Source of the DNA: an uncultured SAR86 cluster bacterium
Lineage (GTDB): Bacteria; Pseudomonadota; Gammaproteobacteria; Magnimaribacterales; D2472
Direction: 5' to 3'
Length of the DNA stretch: 64,000 nt
Assembly (NCBI GenBank): GCA_902558095.1
Contig: CACECP010000005.1
Location: 1-64,000, forward strand
Part shown: positions 44,738-51,349 of the stretch, piece after piece
Layout of the letters: each line of letters starts with the position of its first letter
How positions within the stretch are numbered: position 1 is the stretch's first letter
Notes under the pieces: generated by a model
What the model saw: only the letters and a program-made list of their open reading frames with translations
Told to the model about the DNA's origin: nothing
Database searches by the model: none
Program-made: the position numbers and the translations under genes

Positions 44738-45892
44738 TTAGTTTGAATTAGTGTCTAAATAAGTCTTCGTTTTTAGTATCGCATTTTCATGTATGTCCAT
44801 ATAAAAAAGAGCGAAGTCCAAGCCATGATAATTTCCTGAAGAACCTCCAAATCCTTGAAATCTAGTTCCTGTTTGATCAGATGCGAATAAGATTCCATTT
44901 TTACACTGTGCTTGAACATATTCCTTGATTGGAGTCTCTAAAGGACCAAATATTTCTCCTTTGGCGGCATCATCTCCTCTTAACTCCAGTGAATAATTTC
45001 CTGATATATAAACAGCTCCCTTTGAATCAGATATATCAGATAATGTGCCTTCATTCTTCCAGGTAATAGGATTAACACAAATATTATTCTTATATCTAGG
45101 CATATCCTTATTAATAAGCGTCACATTCATCGTATCCCAATGAACTAAACAACCTAATTCTGTTGGGCCATCACATATATAGATATCATTCATTTTATTC
45201 ATCCAAGATTTAGAAATCTCGCCTCCAATGATATAAGCTCCAACCATTCTAGGGTATAAATTTGTTCCATCAATTTCCTCAGCAAGCAATCTAATGGAAT
45301 GATGTGTGCCCTGACTATGACTAGCAATAATAAATGGCCTTCCATTACTATAATTTTTAATAAAGTACTCAAATGCTTTTTTTACATCTTGATATACAAA
45401 TGCATGAATTTCCTCACGCAATTCATCAGTATCATAATAGCTATATATTGATGCTTGACGATAATATGGTGCATAAATACTACAACAACCATTAAAAGCG
45501 CTAGCTTGATTTGCCATCATCCATTTTGTGTTTTCTTTTGTTGCAGAATCCTTTTCAAGAGGATCAGTCCAATGATGTCCTTTTAGATATCCTGTAGGAT
45601 GAACAAAAAATACATCCACCTCTGAGTTTAGTTGGTCAACTCCAGTTTTCCCAGTAGGGATTAAATCTGCTGCATCTTCTTTGACAGGGAGTGCTGCCCA
45701 AGAACTTTCTTTTGAATAATCAAGCTGTTGTGCAGCATCTTTTGGGTTAAAAGAATGGTCTGGTCGGCCGATAAAATAATCATATGCCATTGCAAAAGTA
45801 AGGCCTTCATGACGAAGTTCTTTAATATACGGTAATGCCCATACAAGAATTACTACAAAAAGAAAGACTAAAATCAGAAAAGCTTTTTTCAT
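44738..45892 (-). CDS. DUF3089-family lipase-like membrane-anchored protein
   Basis: A 384-residue protein, taking the ATG at 45892. A GTG two codons upstream lies inside a copy of the guaA 3' end and is less likely. An N-terminal membrane anchor (about residues 4-22) precedes an alpha/beta-hydrolase-like domain with VFFVHPTGYLKG (about 92), ASHSQGTHHSIRLL with the nucleophile Ser of SxSQG (about 193), and a C-terminal GNYHGLDFALFYMDI segment bearing the His. DUF3089 proteins are predicted esterases. The ATG overlaps, as ATGA, the stop of a short reading frame that ends like GuaA (ATIEWE). The gene may therefore once have followed guaA directly. Confidence 0.82.
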   Translation of the reverse strand: MKKAFLILVFLFVVILVWALPYIKELRHEGLTFAMAYDYFIGRPDHSFNPKDAAQQLDYSKESSWAALPVKEDAADLIPTGKTGVDQLNSEVDVFFVHPTGYLKGHHWTDPLEKDSATKENTKWMMANQASAFNGCCSIYAPYYRQASIYSYYDTDELREEIHAFVYQDVKKAFEYFIKNYSNGRPFIIASHSQGTHHSIRLLAEEIDGTNLYPRMVGAYIIGGEISKSWMNKMNDIYICDGPTELGCLVHWDTMNVTLINKDMPRYKNNICVNPITWKNEGTLSDISDSKGAVYISGNYSLELRGDDAAKGEIFGPLETPIKEYVQAQCKNGILFASDQTGTRFQGFGGSSGNYHGLDFALFYMDIHENAILKTKTYLDTNSN

Positions 45893-45960
45893 TCCCACTC
45901 AATAGTTGCACAAAACACCACCTCTGAAACCCTTACTGTGACTGTATTTCCGAGTGCCAT
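45889..45960 (-). pseudogene. Relic frame ending in the GuaA C-terminal sequence
   Basis: A 23-codon frame, ATG at 45960 to TGA at 45889, whose last six residues ATIEWE equal the end of GuaA. Only those residues and their DNA match guaA; the preceding codons do not. It looks like the displaced original guaA terminus fused to unrelated sequence. Not likely a working gene. Confidence 0.5.
45893..45910. repeat. Direct repeat copy of the guaA 3' end (outer copy)
   Basis: TCCCACTCAATAGTTGCA is identical to 47640-47657, the last codons of guaA, and has the same orientation. The pair brackets about 1.75 kb with three small genes. This is the arrangement left when an element integrates at the end of a gene and restores its reading frame; I interpret this copy as the attR-like side. 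Confidence 0.75.
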
Positions 45961-45970
45961 TTTGTGTTTT

Positions 45971-45990
45971 TGCCACTTTGTCAAAGTTTT
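45971..45990. repeat. Partial copy of the cassette-boundary repeat
   Basis: TGCCACTTTGTCAAAGTTTT. Its last 14 bases (45977-45990) equal the right end of the repeats at 46915-46965 and 47503-47553. It touches the stop codon of the 162-residue gene, just as the copy at 46915-46965 contains the stop of the 173-residue gene. Confidence 0.6.
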
Positions 45991-46477
45991 ATAAGTATAC
46001 ATCTTCGATTTCCTTAAATTGTTTACTATTTAATATCTTTATTATTAAACTCCTGAATTCAGGTTGTGAATAAATGCTATGCCTTTTATCTATTATTGAA
46101 AAACCATTTATTTTTTCAGTATCTAAAAGTAATTCTTTAAAAATTTTAAGTGCTCTCTTCTGCTCATCTTTTTTTAAACCAATTTTTTCAACCTCAGCAG
46201 GAATCCACCCTACATGATCTGCTCCGCAGAATTCATACTCATGCCATTTACCATAATGTAATATTTCTATAATTTTTACTTGTCGTTCTAAAGTCGTGAA
46301 TAAAAAACTTTTATCATGATTTGACCTGTCATAAACATCATCACACTCTAAGTTAACTGATTCACCATCTTTATCATGCAGACCACAACAAACCTTTAAA
46401 TATTTTTCAGAATCTTTTATAACTTCTATGCCATGAAAATCTCTTAATGGTGGCAATTGATCTTTAGTTTGTTTCAA
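45989..46477 (-). CDS. Hypothetical protein in the guaA-adjacent insert
   Basis: A 162-residue soluble protein without signal peptide. It has two clusters worth noting: KVCCGLHDKDGE (about residues 28-39) and FCGADHVGWIPAE (about 83-95), plus a helical C-terminal half. No family is recognised. The only start available is TTG at 46477, 6 bp after the stop of the exported 140-residue protein, which suggests coupling. The stop at 45989 sits on the repeat TTTGTCAAAGTTTT. Reading frame length and lack of rare features support a real gene, but this is one of the least certain coding calls. Confidence 0.6.
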   Translation of the reverse strand: MKQTKDQLPPLRDFHGIEVIKDSEKYLKVCCGLHDKDGESVNLECDDVYDRSNHDKSFLFTTLERQVKIIEILHYGKWHEYEFCGADHVGWIPAEVEKIGLKKDEQKRALKIFKELLLDTEKINGFSIIDKRHSIYSQPEFRSLIIKILNSKQFKEIEDVYL

Positions 46478-46483
46478 AATAAT

Positions 46484-46906
46484 CTATTCTCTTGTTATGC
46501 TACATTGAGAATTAAATTTTGTTATTTCATTTTTATAGTTAAGATTAGTCCATTCCATTAGCATAGTTTTTTTGTTAAGAACTGCGGAATAAGTTTCATA
46601 TCGACCAGAATCTGAATAGGATGGCGAATGCGTGCCTTGCAGAAAGATTTTATCAGGAGTTTCCTCTGCAATTACTGCGTAATGATATGGTATTGGATAT
46701 TCAGAATATAAGAAATATATATACCATCGTGATGGCAAGTCTGGATTATATATATAAGGATTTTCTATAGTTCCATCCCTTTTTTGAATCCCAAAATATC
46801 CATTAAAACCAGAATCATGTTTGCAATGATAGTATGAACTACCCAATTTATACTCAGCAGCACTTAACGATGCTGAAAATATAAAAATAATAAATAAAAA
46901 TCTCAT
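46484..46906 (-). CDS. Exported hypothetical protein in the guaA-adjacent insert
   Basis: A 140-residue protein with a clear signal peptide (residues 1-17, cleaving after LSAA or similar). The mature part is small, aromatic-rich and contains two cysteines, Cys28 in YYHCKHD and one near residue 135 in NSQCSITRE, that could form a disulfide in the periplasm. The region YIYFLYSEYPIPYHYAVIAEETPDKIFLQGTHS reads as beta strands, perhaps a small lipocalin-like barrel. No family recognised. It is flanked on its upstream side by a repeat (46915-46965) and on the other by the 162-residue gene. Confidence 0.65.
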   Translation of the reverse strand: MRFLFIIFIFSASLSAAEYKLGSSYYHCKHDSGFNGYFGIQKRDGTIENPYIYNPDLPSRWYIYFLYSEYPIPYHYAVIAEETPDKIFLQGTHSPSYSDSGRYETYSAVLNKKTMLMEWTNLNYKNEITKFNSQCSITRE

Positions 46907-46914
46907 TAATGTAT

Positions 46915-46965
46915 TATGCCATTAACTTATGACTTTCAATAGTTGCAGGAATTTGTCAAAGTTTT
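46915..46965. repeat. Cassette-boundary repeat, middle copy
   Basis: 51 bp that matches 47503-47553 at 45 positions, counted by eye. It includes TCAATAGTTGCAGG (46936-46949), identical to 14 bases of the guaA 3' end at 47646-47659, and TTTGTCAAAGTTTT at its right end. The stop codon of the 173-residue gene (46956-46958) lies inside it. Confidence 0.7.
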
Positions 46966-47477
46966 ATTTCTTTTAATTTCTGAATAAATGAATTTAAAAA
47001 TTCTGCTGTCATTGTTTGTGACATATTTCCTGCCTTGGCACGAAATTTAATATCGCCTTTATCATTGTTATAAGTTTTCACTTCAAAACCATCAATAGTT
47101 GCATAAGTTACTTCATAATTTTCCAATGTTGTAATATCTTTAGTCACATTAGATATATATTCTAATGCTGCAATAAGATCATTTATTTCCTTTTGATAAA
47201 CAAAAGATCTACCATTTTCTCCTTTATAATTTTGGACTGTCAATACAATTCCTTTTGTATTTACAGAAGAACCTGGAGTTTCTATGATTCTTTTTTGTAT
47301 AAAAATACCATAACGTGGATATGCAGGATCTGTTTGAACATTACCCAAATCGGTATAACCCAAGATTGTGATAGTGCCTGTTGACTCAGATAATTTCTCA
47401 AGTTCAGTTTTTTCTTGTGCTAAAGAAAAATTTGTAACAAAAATAGTACATAAAACAACAAACAATTTAAATTTCAT
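46956..47477 (-). CDS. Exported hypothetical protein nearest the guaA stop
   Basis: A 173-residue protein with a signal peptide (residues 1-20, ending SLAQ). The mature part alternates strands and helices: TGTITILGYTDLGNVQ, a YGIFIQKRIIETPG strand, then NDLIAALEYISNVTKD and a C-terminal helix SFIQKLKEIKL. No cysteine and no recognised family. A Shine-Dalgarno TAGGAG lies before the ATG at 47477. The stop falls inside the repeat at 46915-46965 and another repeat copy lies upstream at 47503-47553, so the gene with its repeat looks like one inserted unit. Confidence 0.68.
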   Translation of the reverse strand: MKFKLFVVLCTIFVTNFSLAQEKTELEKLSESTGTITILGYTDLGNVQTDPAYPRYGIFIQKRIIETPGSSVNTKGIVLTVQNYKGENGRSFVYQKEINDLIAALEYISNVTKDITTLENYEVTYATIDGFEVKTYNNDKGDIKFRAKAGNMSQTMTAEFLNSFIQKLKEIKL

Positions 47478-47502
47478 AATAACTCCTATTTAGAGATTAA
47501 AG

Positions 47503-47553
47503 TATGCCATAAACTTATGAATGTCTATAATTGCATGAATTTGTCAAAGTTTT
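47503..47553. repeat. Cassette-boundary repeat, copy nearest guaA
   Basis: 51 bp matching 46915-46965 at 45 positions, same orientation. The guaA-like core is degenerate here (CTATAATTGCATG) while ATTTGTCAAAGTTTT is intact. It lies 25 bp upstream of the palindrome at 47578-47598. Confidence 0.7.
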
Positions 47554-47577
47554 CAAAAAAGAGATGATATTTGTTAA

Positions 47578-47598
47578 GTTTGACAAACTTTGTCAAAC
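47578..47598. repeat. Perfect palindrome beside the guaA stop
   Basis: GTTTGACAAA at 47578-47587 and its exact reverse complement at 47589-47598 flank a single C. The half site TTTGTCAAA also ends each of the three neighbouring repeats, so a dimeric protein such as a recombinase or repressor may bind it. The spacer is too short for an ordinary terminator loop. Confidence 0.6.
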
Positions 47599-47600
47599 GA

Positions 47601-47623
47601 AAACCCTTTAAGAATAAGGGTTT
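47601..47623 (-). terminator. guaA: Possible guaA terminator
   Basis: AAACCCTT (47601-47608) pairs with AAGGGTTT (47616-47623) over 8 bp around a 7-base loop, 12 bp after the guaA stop. On the guaA strand the stem is followed by TTTCGTTTG, a weak U stretch. It is a plausible rho-independent terminator. Confidence 0.5.
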
Positions 47624-47635
47624 CAGAGATATTTT

Positions 47636-49201
47636 TCACTCCCACTCAATAGTTGCAGGTGGTTTACTTGAAATATCATAAACAACTCTACTAACTTCCT
47701 CTATTTCATTAACAATACGGTTTGAAACACCTTCAAGAAATTCATATGGTAAATGCGCCCATCTAGCTGTCATAAAATCTACTGTTTCAACAGCTCTTAA
47801 AGCAACAACTTCTGCATATCTTCTTTCATCTCCTACAACACCAACTGATTTAACTGGAAGAAGTACTGCAAATGCCTGACTTACTTTGTCGTATAAATCT
47901 GCTTTAATAAGTTCTTGAATAAAAATATGGTCAGCCTCTTGGAGAACTTTTGTTTTTTCTTTTGTAATCTCTCCAATAATTCTTACACCTAAGCCTGGAC
48001 CAGGGAATGGATGTCTTTCTAACATTTCTTTGGGAATTCCAAGCTCTACTCCCATTCTTCTAACCTCATCCTTGAAAAGATCTCTTAGAGGTTCAACCAA
48101 ATCTAATTTCATCTCTTCAGGTAATCCACCTACATTGTGATGAGACTTTATTACTCTTGCTTCTTTTGATTCTGAGCCAGATGATTCAATTACATCTGGA
48201 TAAATTGTTCCTTGTGCTAAAAAATTAATATCTTTTAATTTAATTGCCTCAGCATCAAAAACATCAATAAAGGTTCTTCCGATAATTTTTCTTTTTTGCT
48301 CTGGGTCATCTATATCTTTTAAATGTCTTAAAAAAATTTCTGCGCTATCAGATTTAATAACATTCAGATTCATATTTTCTTTAAAGGTTTGCATAACTTG
48401 ATCTGCCTCACCCTTTCTAAGTAAACCATTATCTACAAAAACACATGTTAGTTTTTTACCGATAGCTTTATGAAGAAGGGTTGCTGTTACAGAAGAATCC
48501 ACACCGCCAGATAAACCTAATAAAACTTTTTTATCTTGAACTTGATCTTTAATTTCCTCTATTCTTTGTGATATTAAATCGTCCATTTTCCAATCAGTAC
48601 TTGCGTTGCAAATATTAAAAATAAAATTTTCTAAAATTTTCTTTCCATTATCTGTATGGGTTACTTCTGGATGAAATTGGATAGCATAAATTGGCAGACT
48701 TTTGTGCTCCATTGCTGCAATAGGAGCTGTTTTGGTTGATGCAACTAGATTGAATTCATCCGGTAAATCTTGGACCTGATCTCCATGACTCATCCAAACA
48801 TTAATTTTTTTATCTAAGTTTTTAAACATTAAAGATTCGCTTACAACCTCTAATTCAGAGTGGCCAAATTCTTTTTGATCAACAGATATAACATGACCAC
48901 CCATTTGTTCAGCAAGAGTCTGCATCCCATAACATATTCCAAGGATAGGTATTCCTATATCAAATACAAACTGAGGAACTCTAGGTGTATAGGTTTCTGT
49001 GACTGAATTAGGTCCTCCTGAGAGAATTATTCCTTTAGGGTTAAGTTCAGCTATCTTTGATTCATCTATGTCCCACGGCAAAATTTCAGAATAGACATGA
49101 CTCTCTCTTATTCTTCTTGCAATTAATTGTGTATATTGAGAGCCAAAATCCAATACCAGAATTGTATCTATTTTTTTATTGCTAATAGATAGCTTGCTCA
49201 T
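47636..49201 (-). CDS. guaA: GMP synthase (glutamine-hydrolysing)
   Basis: Makes GMP from XMP in the last step of guanine nucleotide synthesis. The 521-residue protein has the class I glutaminase domain with [28 protein letters not shown] (nucleophile Cys about residue 85) and FHPEV. The ATP-pyrophosphatase loop is [11 protein letters not shown] (about 227-237). The dimerisation domain contains [14 protein letters not shown]-type residues and the C terminus PPATIEWE. All are normal and the reading frame is intact. The terminal 18 bp are repeated at 45893-45910, consistent with an element inserted at this gene end without breaking it. guaB lies 4 bp upstream in the same operon. Confidence 0.97.
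   Translation of the reverse strand: MSKLSISNKKIDTILVLDFGSQYTQLIARRIRESHVYSEILPWDIDESKIAELNPKGIILSGGPNSVTETYTPRVPQFVFDIGIPILGICYGMQTLAEQMGGHVISVDQKEFGHSELEVVSESLMFKNLDKKINVWMSHGDQVQDLPDEFNLVASTKTAPIAAMEHKSLPIYAIQFHPEVTHTDNGKKILENFIFNICNASTDWKMDDLISQRIEEIKDQVQDKKVLLGLSGGVDSSVTATLLHKAIGKKLTCVFVDNGLLRKGEADQVMQTFKENMNLNVIKSDSAEIFLRHLKDIDDPEQKRKIIGRTFIDVFDAEAIKLKDINFLAQGTIYPDVIESSGSESKEARVIKSHHNVGGLPEEMKLDLVEPLRDLFKDEVRRMGVELGIPKEMLERHPFPGPGLGVRIIGEITKEKTKVLQEADHIFIQELIKADLYDKVSQAFAVLLPVKSVGVVGDERRYAEVVALRAVETVDFMTARWAHLPYEFLEGVSNRIVNEIEEVSRVVYDISSKPPATIEWE
47640..47657. repeat. Direct repeat at the guaA 3' end (inner copy)
   Basis: TCCCACTCAATAGTTGCA within the last guaA codons, identical to 45893-45910. 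I interpret it as the attL-like side of an insertion. guaA 3' ends are a known integration target of genomic islands; here no integrase gene remains between the copies. Confidence 0.75.
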
Positions 49202-49205
49202 TAAA

Positions 49206-50669
49206 TTAACTTCTTTGGTAGTTAGGTGCTTCTTTGGTAATCATTACGTCGTGCACATGACTTTCAGCCATTCCAGCATTTGTGATTTCTACAAATTGAC
49301 TATTGTTTTGCATGTCTTCAATATTTTTACAGCCAATATACCCCATACTTTGTCTAACTCCACCAACTAATTGATTAATCACATTAATTACTAAACCTTT
49401 ATATGGTACCCTTCCTTCTATTCCCTCTGGTACCAACTTATCGTTCTCAACATCTTCCTGTAAATATCTATTAGCATCATCTCTTTCAGTCATAGCTCCA
49501 ATGGATCCCATTCCCCTATATGTTTTAAAACTTCTTCCTTGGAAAAGCTCAACTTTTCCTGGAGCTTCTTCGGTTCCTGCAAAAAGACTTCCAAGCATTA
49601 CTGAATCAGCGCCAGCTGCTATGGCTTTAGCTATATCACCTGAGAATCTAATTCCTCCATCTGCAATAATATTAATATCTTTACCATCAAGAGCTTTCTT
49701 GATTTCCAAAATTGCACTAATTTGAGGCACTCCTATACCAGCAATAATTCTTGTGGTGCATATAGAACCTGGCCCCATACCAACCTTTACGGCATCTGCA
49801 CCGGCTTTCACAAGTTCTGTTGCTGCATCAGCTGTAGCAATATTCCCACCAATAACATCAATATCTTTAAATTTATCTTTTATTACTTTAATGGTATTAA
49901 TAACATTTAAAGAATGGCCATGCGCACTGTCAATCACGAAAACATCAACTCCAGCTTCAGCTAAAGCCTCCGCTCTATCAAGAGTGTCTTCTCCAGTACC
50001 AATTGCTGCTCCAACTTGAAGCCTTCCTGAAGAATCTTTTGTAGCATTAGGGTGCTGAGCAGATTTCTCTATATCTTTCATCGTAACCAATCCAGATAAA
50101 TTATTATCTCCATCAAGAACTAATATTTTTTCAATTCTATTTTTATACATCAACTTCATAACATCTTCTTGAGAAAATCCTTCCTCAACAGTTACTAACT
50201 TTTCAAAAGGTGTCATTATTGATGAAACTTTGGCATTCATATTTTCTGCATATCTAAAATCTCTACTTGTAACAATTCCTTGCAACTTTCCACTATCAAC
50301 TACTGGCATCCCAGAAATACTCAACTCACTTGTCAATTGCCTAAGTTCGCCTATGGATTTATTAGAACCAATCGTTACAGGATCTCTAACAATGCCACTT
50401 TCGTATTTTTTGACAGATTTAACTAAGACCGCTTGATCTGAAATTGAATTATTTTTGTGAATTATTCCGATACCACCAGCCTCTGCTAAAGAAATTGCCA
50501 TCTTCGATTCAGTTACAGTATCCATGGCCGCAGAAATAAGCGGAGTCTTCAGACTAATGTTTTTAGTTAATTTGGATTCGATGCATGCTTGACTAGGAAG
50601 AAAGTCGCTATACTTCGGAAGAAGTAAAACATCATCAAATGTTAGTGCTTTATATTTTAATTTTTCCAT
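49206..50669 (-). CDS. guaB: IMP dehydrogenase
   Basis: Oxidises IMP to XMP with NAD, the committed step to GMP. The 487-residue protein has FDDVLLLP at the N terminus, two CBS domains (about residues 90-205), and the catalytic loop [11 protein letters not shown] with the nucleophile Cys (about 297-307). The [12 protein letters not shown] flap and IEGRVPYKG follow. The tail [19 protein letters not shown] is the typical C terminus. Length matches E. coli GuaB (488). It precedes guaA by 4 bp, and a phosphoribosyltransferase gene lies 56 bp upstream in the same direction. Confidence 0.97.
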   Translation of the reverse strand: MEKLKYKALTFDDVLLLPKYSDFLPSQACIESKLTKNISLKTPLISAAMDTVTESKMAISLAEAGGIGIIHKNNSISDQAVLVKSVKKYESGIVRDPVTIGSNKSIGELRQLTSELSISGMPVVDSGKLQGIVTSRDFRYAENMNAKVSSIMTPFEKLVTVEEGFSQEDVMKLMYKNRIEKILVLDGDNNLSGLVTMKDIEKSAQHPNATKDSSGRLQVGAAIGTGEDTLDRAEALAEAGVDVFVIDSAHGHSLNVINTIKVIKDKFKDIDVIGGNIATADAATELVKAGADAVKVGMGPGSICTTRIIAGIGVPQISAILEIKKALDGKDINIIADGGIRFSGDIAKAIAAGADSVMLGSLFAGTEEAPGKVELFQGRSFKTYRGMGSIGAMTERDDANRYLQEDVENDKLVPEGIEGRVPYKGLVINVINQLVGGVRQSMGYIGCKNIEDMQNNSQFVEITNAGMAESHVHDVMITKEAPNYQRS

Positions 50670-50725
50670 GTCAGATTATAACCAAATGAAAAAAGAAAAA
50701 AAAGGTTGATAATTCTATCTAAAAA

Positions 50726-51289
50726 CTAAATTTTGTTTTTTATTTTTGAAATTAAATCGCTGAGTTGTGGTTTGTTAGCCTCTATTTCCTCTAAAGATAG
50801 GCCTTCAAGCTCATGAGGAAATACAAGCCATTGATCTGTTTCATGAATATAGTAATCTGGTTTTCTTCCAGTTTGGCTCTTATTTGGCTTGTAATATGGG
50901 GTAGCAACTTTTATATCTGGTGTATTTTTTTTACAGGCTGATGTTATGTCATTAATAATTTGAGCAATTGAATTTCCAGTATCATGAACATCGTCAACAA
51001 TTAAAAGCCTATCTTCCGACTCAAGCTGTCTTATAACATAATTTAATCCATAAACTTGCACACTATCTTTTCGGGAATCTATACCGGAATAATATGAAGT
51101 TCTTACGGCTACGTGATCAGACTTTATACCAAGAAAGCTTAAAAATTCTTGGACAGCAATACCAATAGGAGCCCCGCCCCTCCATACACCAATTATATAA
51201 TTTGGTTCAAATCCAGATTCATAAACATTCCAAGCAAGTTGTGATGAATCTTTCAATAAGCTATCTGGTTTAATAAATAGTTTTTCCAT
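50726..51289 (-). CDS. Purine phosphoribosyltransferase (hypoxanthine/guanine/xanthine type)
   Basis: A 187-residue type I phosphoribosyltransferase. The PRPP-binding loop is LLIVDDVHDTGNS (about residues 95-107), the first contact loop is VWRGGAPIG (about 34-42), and the base-binding region is TGRKPDYYIHETDQWLVFPHELE, whose DQWLVFPHE resembles hypoxanthine-guanine-type enzymes. It would salvage a 6-oxopurine from the bases taken up by the nearby permease and feed IMP or GMP to the guaB-guaA pathway. The exact base cannot be assigned. A hairpin (51297-51319) separates it from the TonB receptor gene. Confidence 0.86.
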   Translation of the reverse strand: MEKLFIKPDSLLKDSSQLAWNVYESGFEPNYIIGVWRGGAPIGIAVQEFLSFLGIKSDHVAVRTSYYSGIDSRKDSVQVYGLNYVIRQLESEDRLLIVDDVHDTGNSIAQIINDITSACKKNTPDIKVATPYYKPNKSQTGRKPDYYIHETDQWLVFPHELEGLSLEEIEANKPQLSDLISKIKNKI

Positions 51290-51296
51290 AATTTTG

Positions 51297-51319
51297 CAAA
51301 GGGCCTGTATGGCCCTTTG
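51297..51319 (-). terminator. Hairpin after the TonB-dependent receptor gene
   Basis: CAAAGGGCC (51297-51305) and GGCCCTTTG (51311-51319) form a perfect 9 bp stem with a 5-base loop, 31 bp after the receptor stop at 51350. It lacks a clear U tract but is the strongest hairpin in this interval and probably ends the receptor transcript. It lies just before the phosphoribosyltransferase start. Confidence 0.6.
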
Positions 51320-51349
51320 TGAGAATTATAACTTCTAGAGAAGAAGAAA

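Noticed and set aside
45893-45898. GTG start of the DUF3089 gene
   Set aside because: It lies in the copied guaA tail; the ATG at 45892 overlaps the preceding stop and gives a normal signal anchor.
45889-47657. Integron attC interpretation of the repeats
   Set aside because: The copies are direct repeats of a guaA-related sequence without the imperfect R/L-box symmetry of attC, and no integrase gene is seen.
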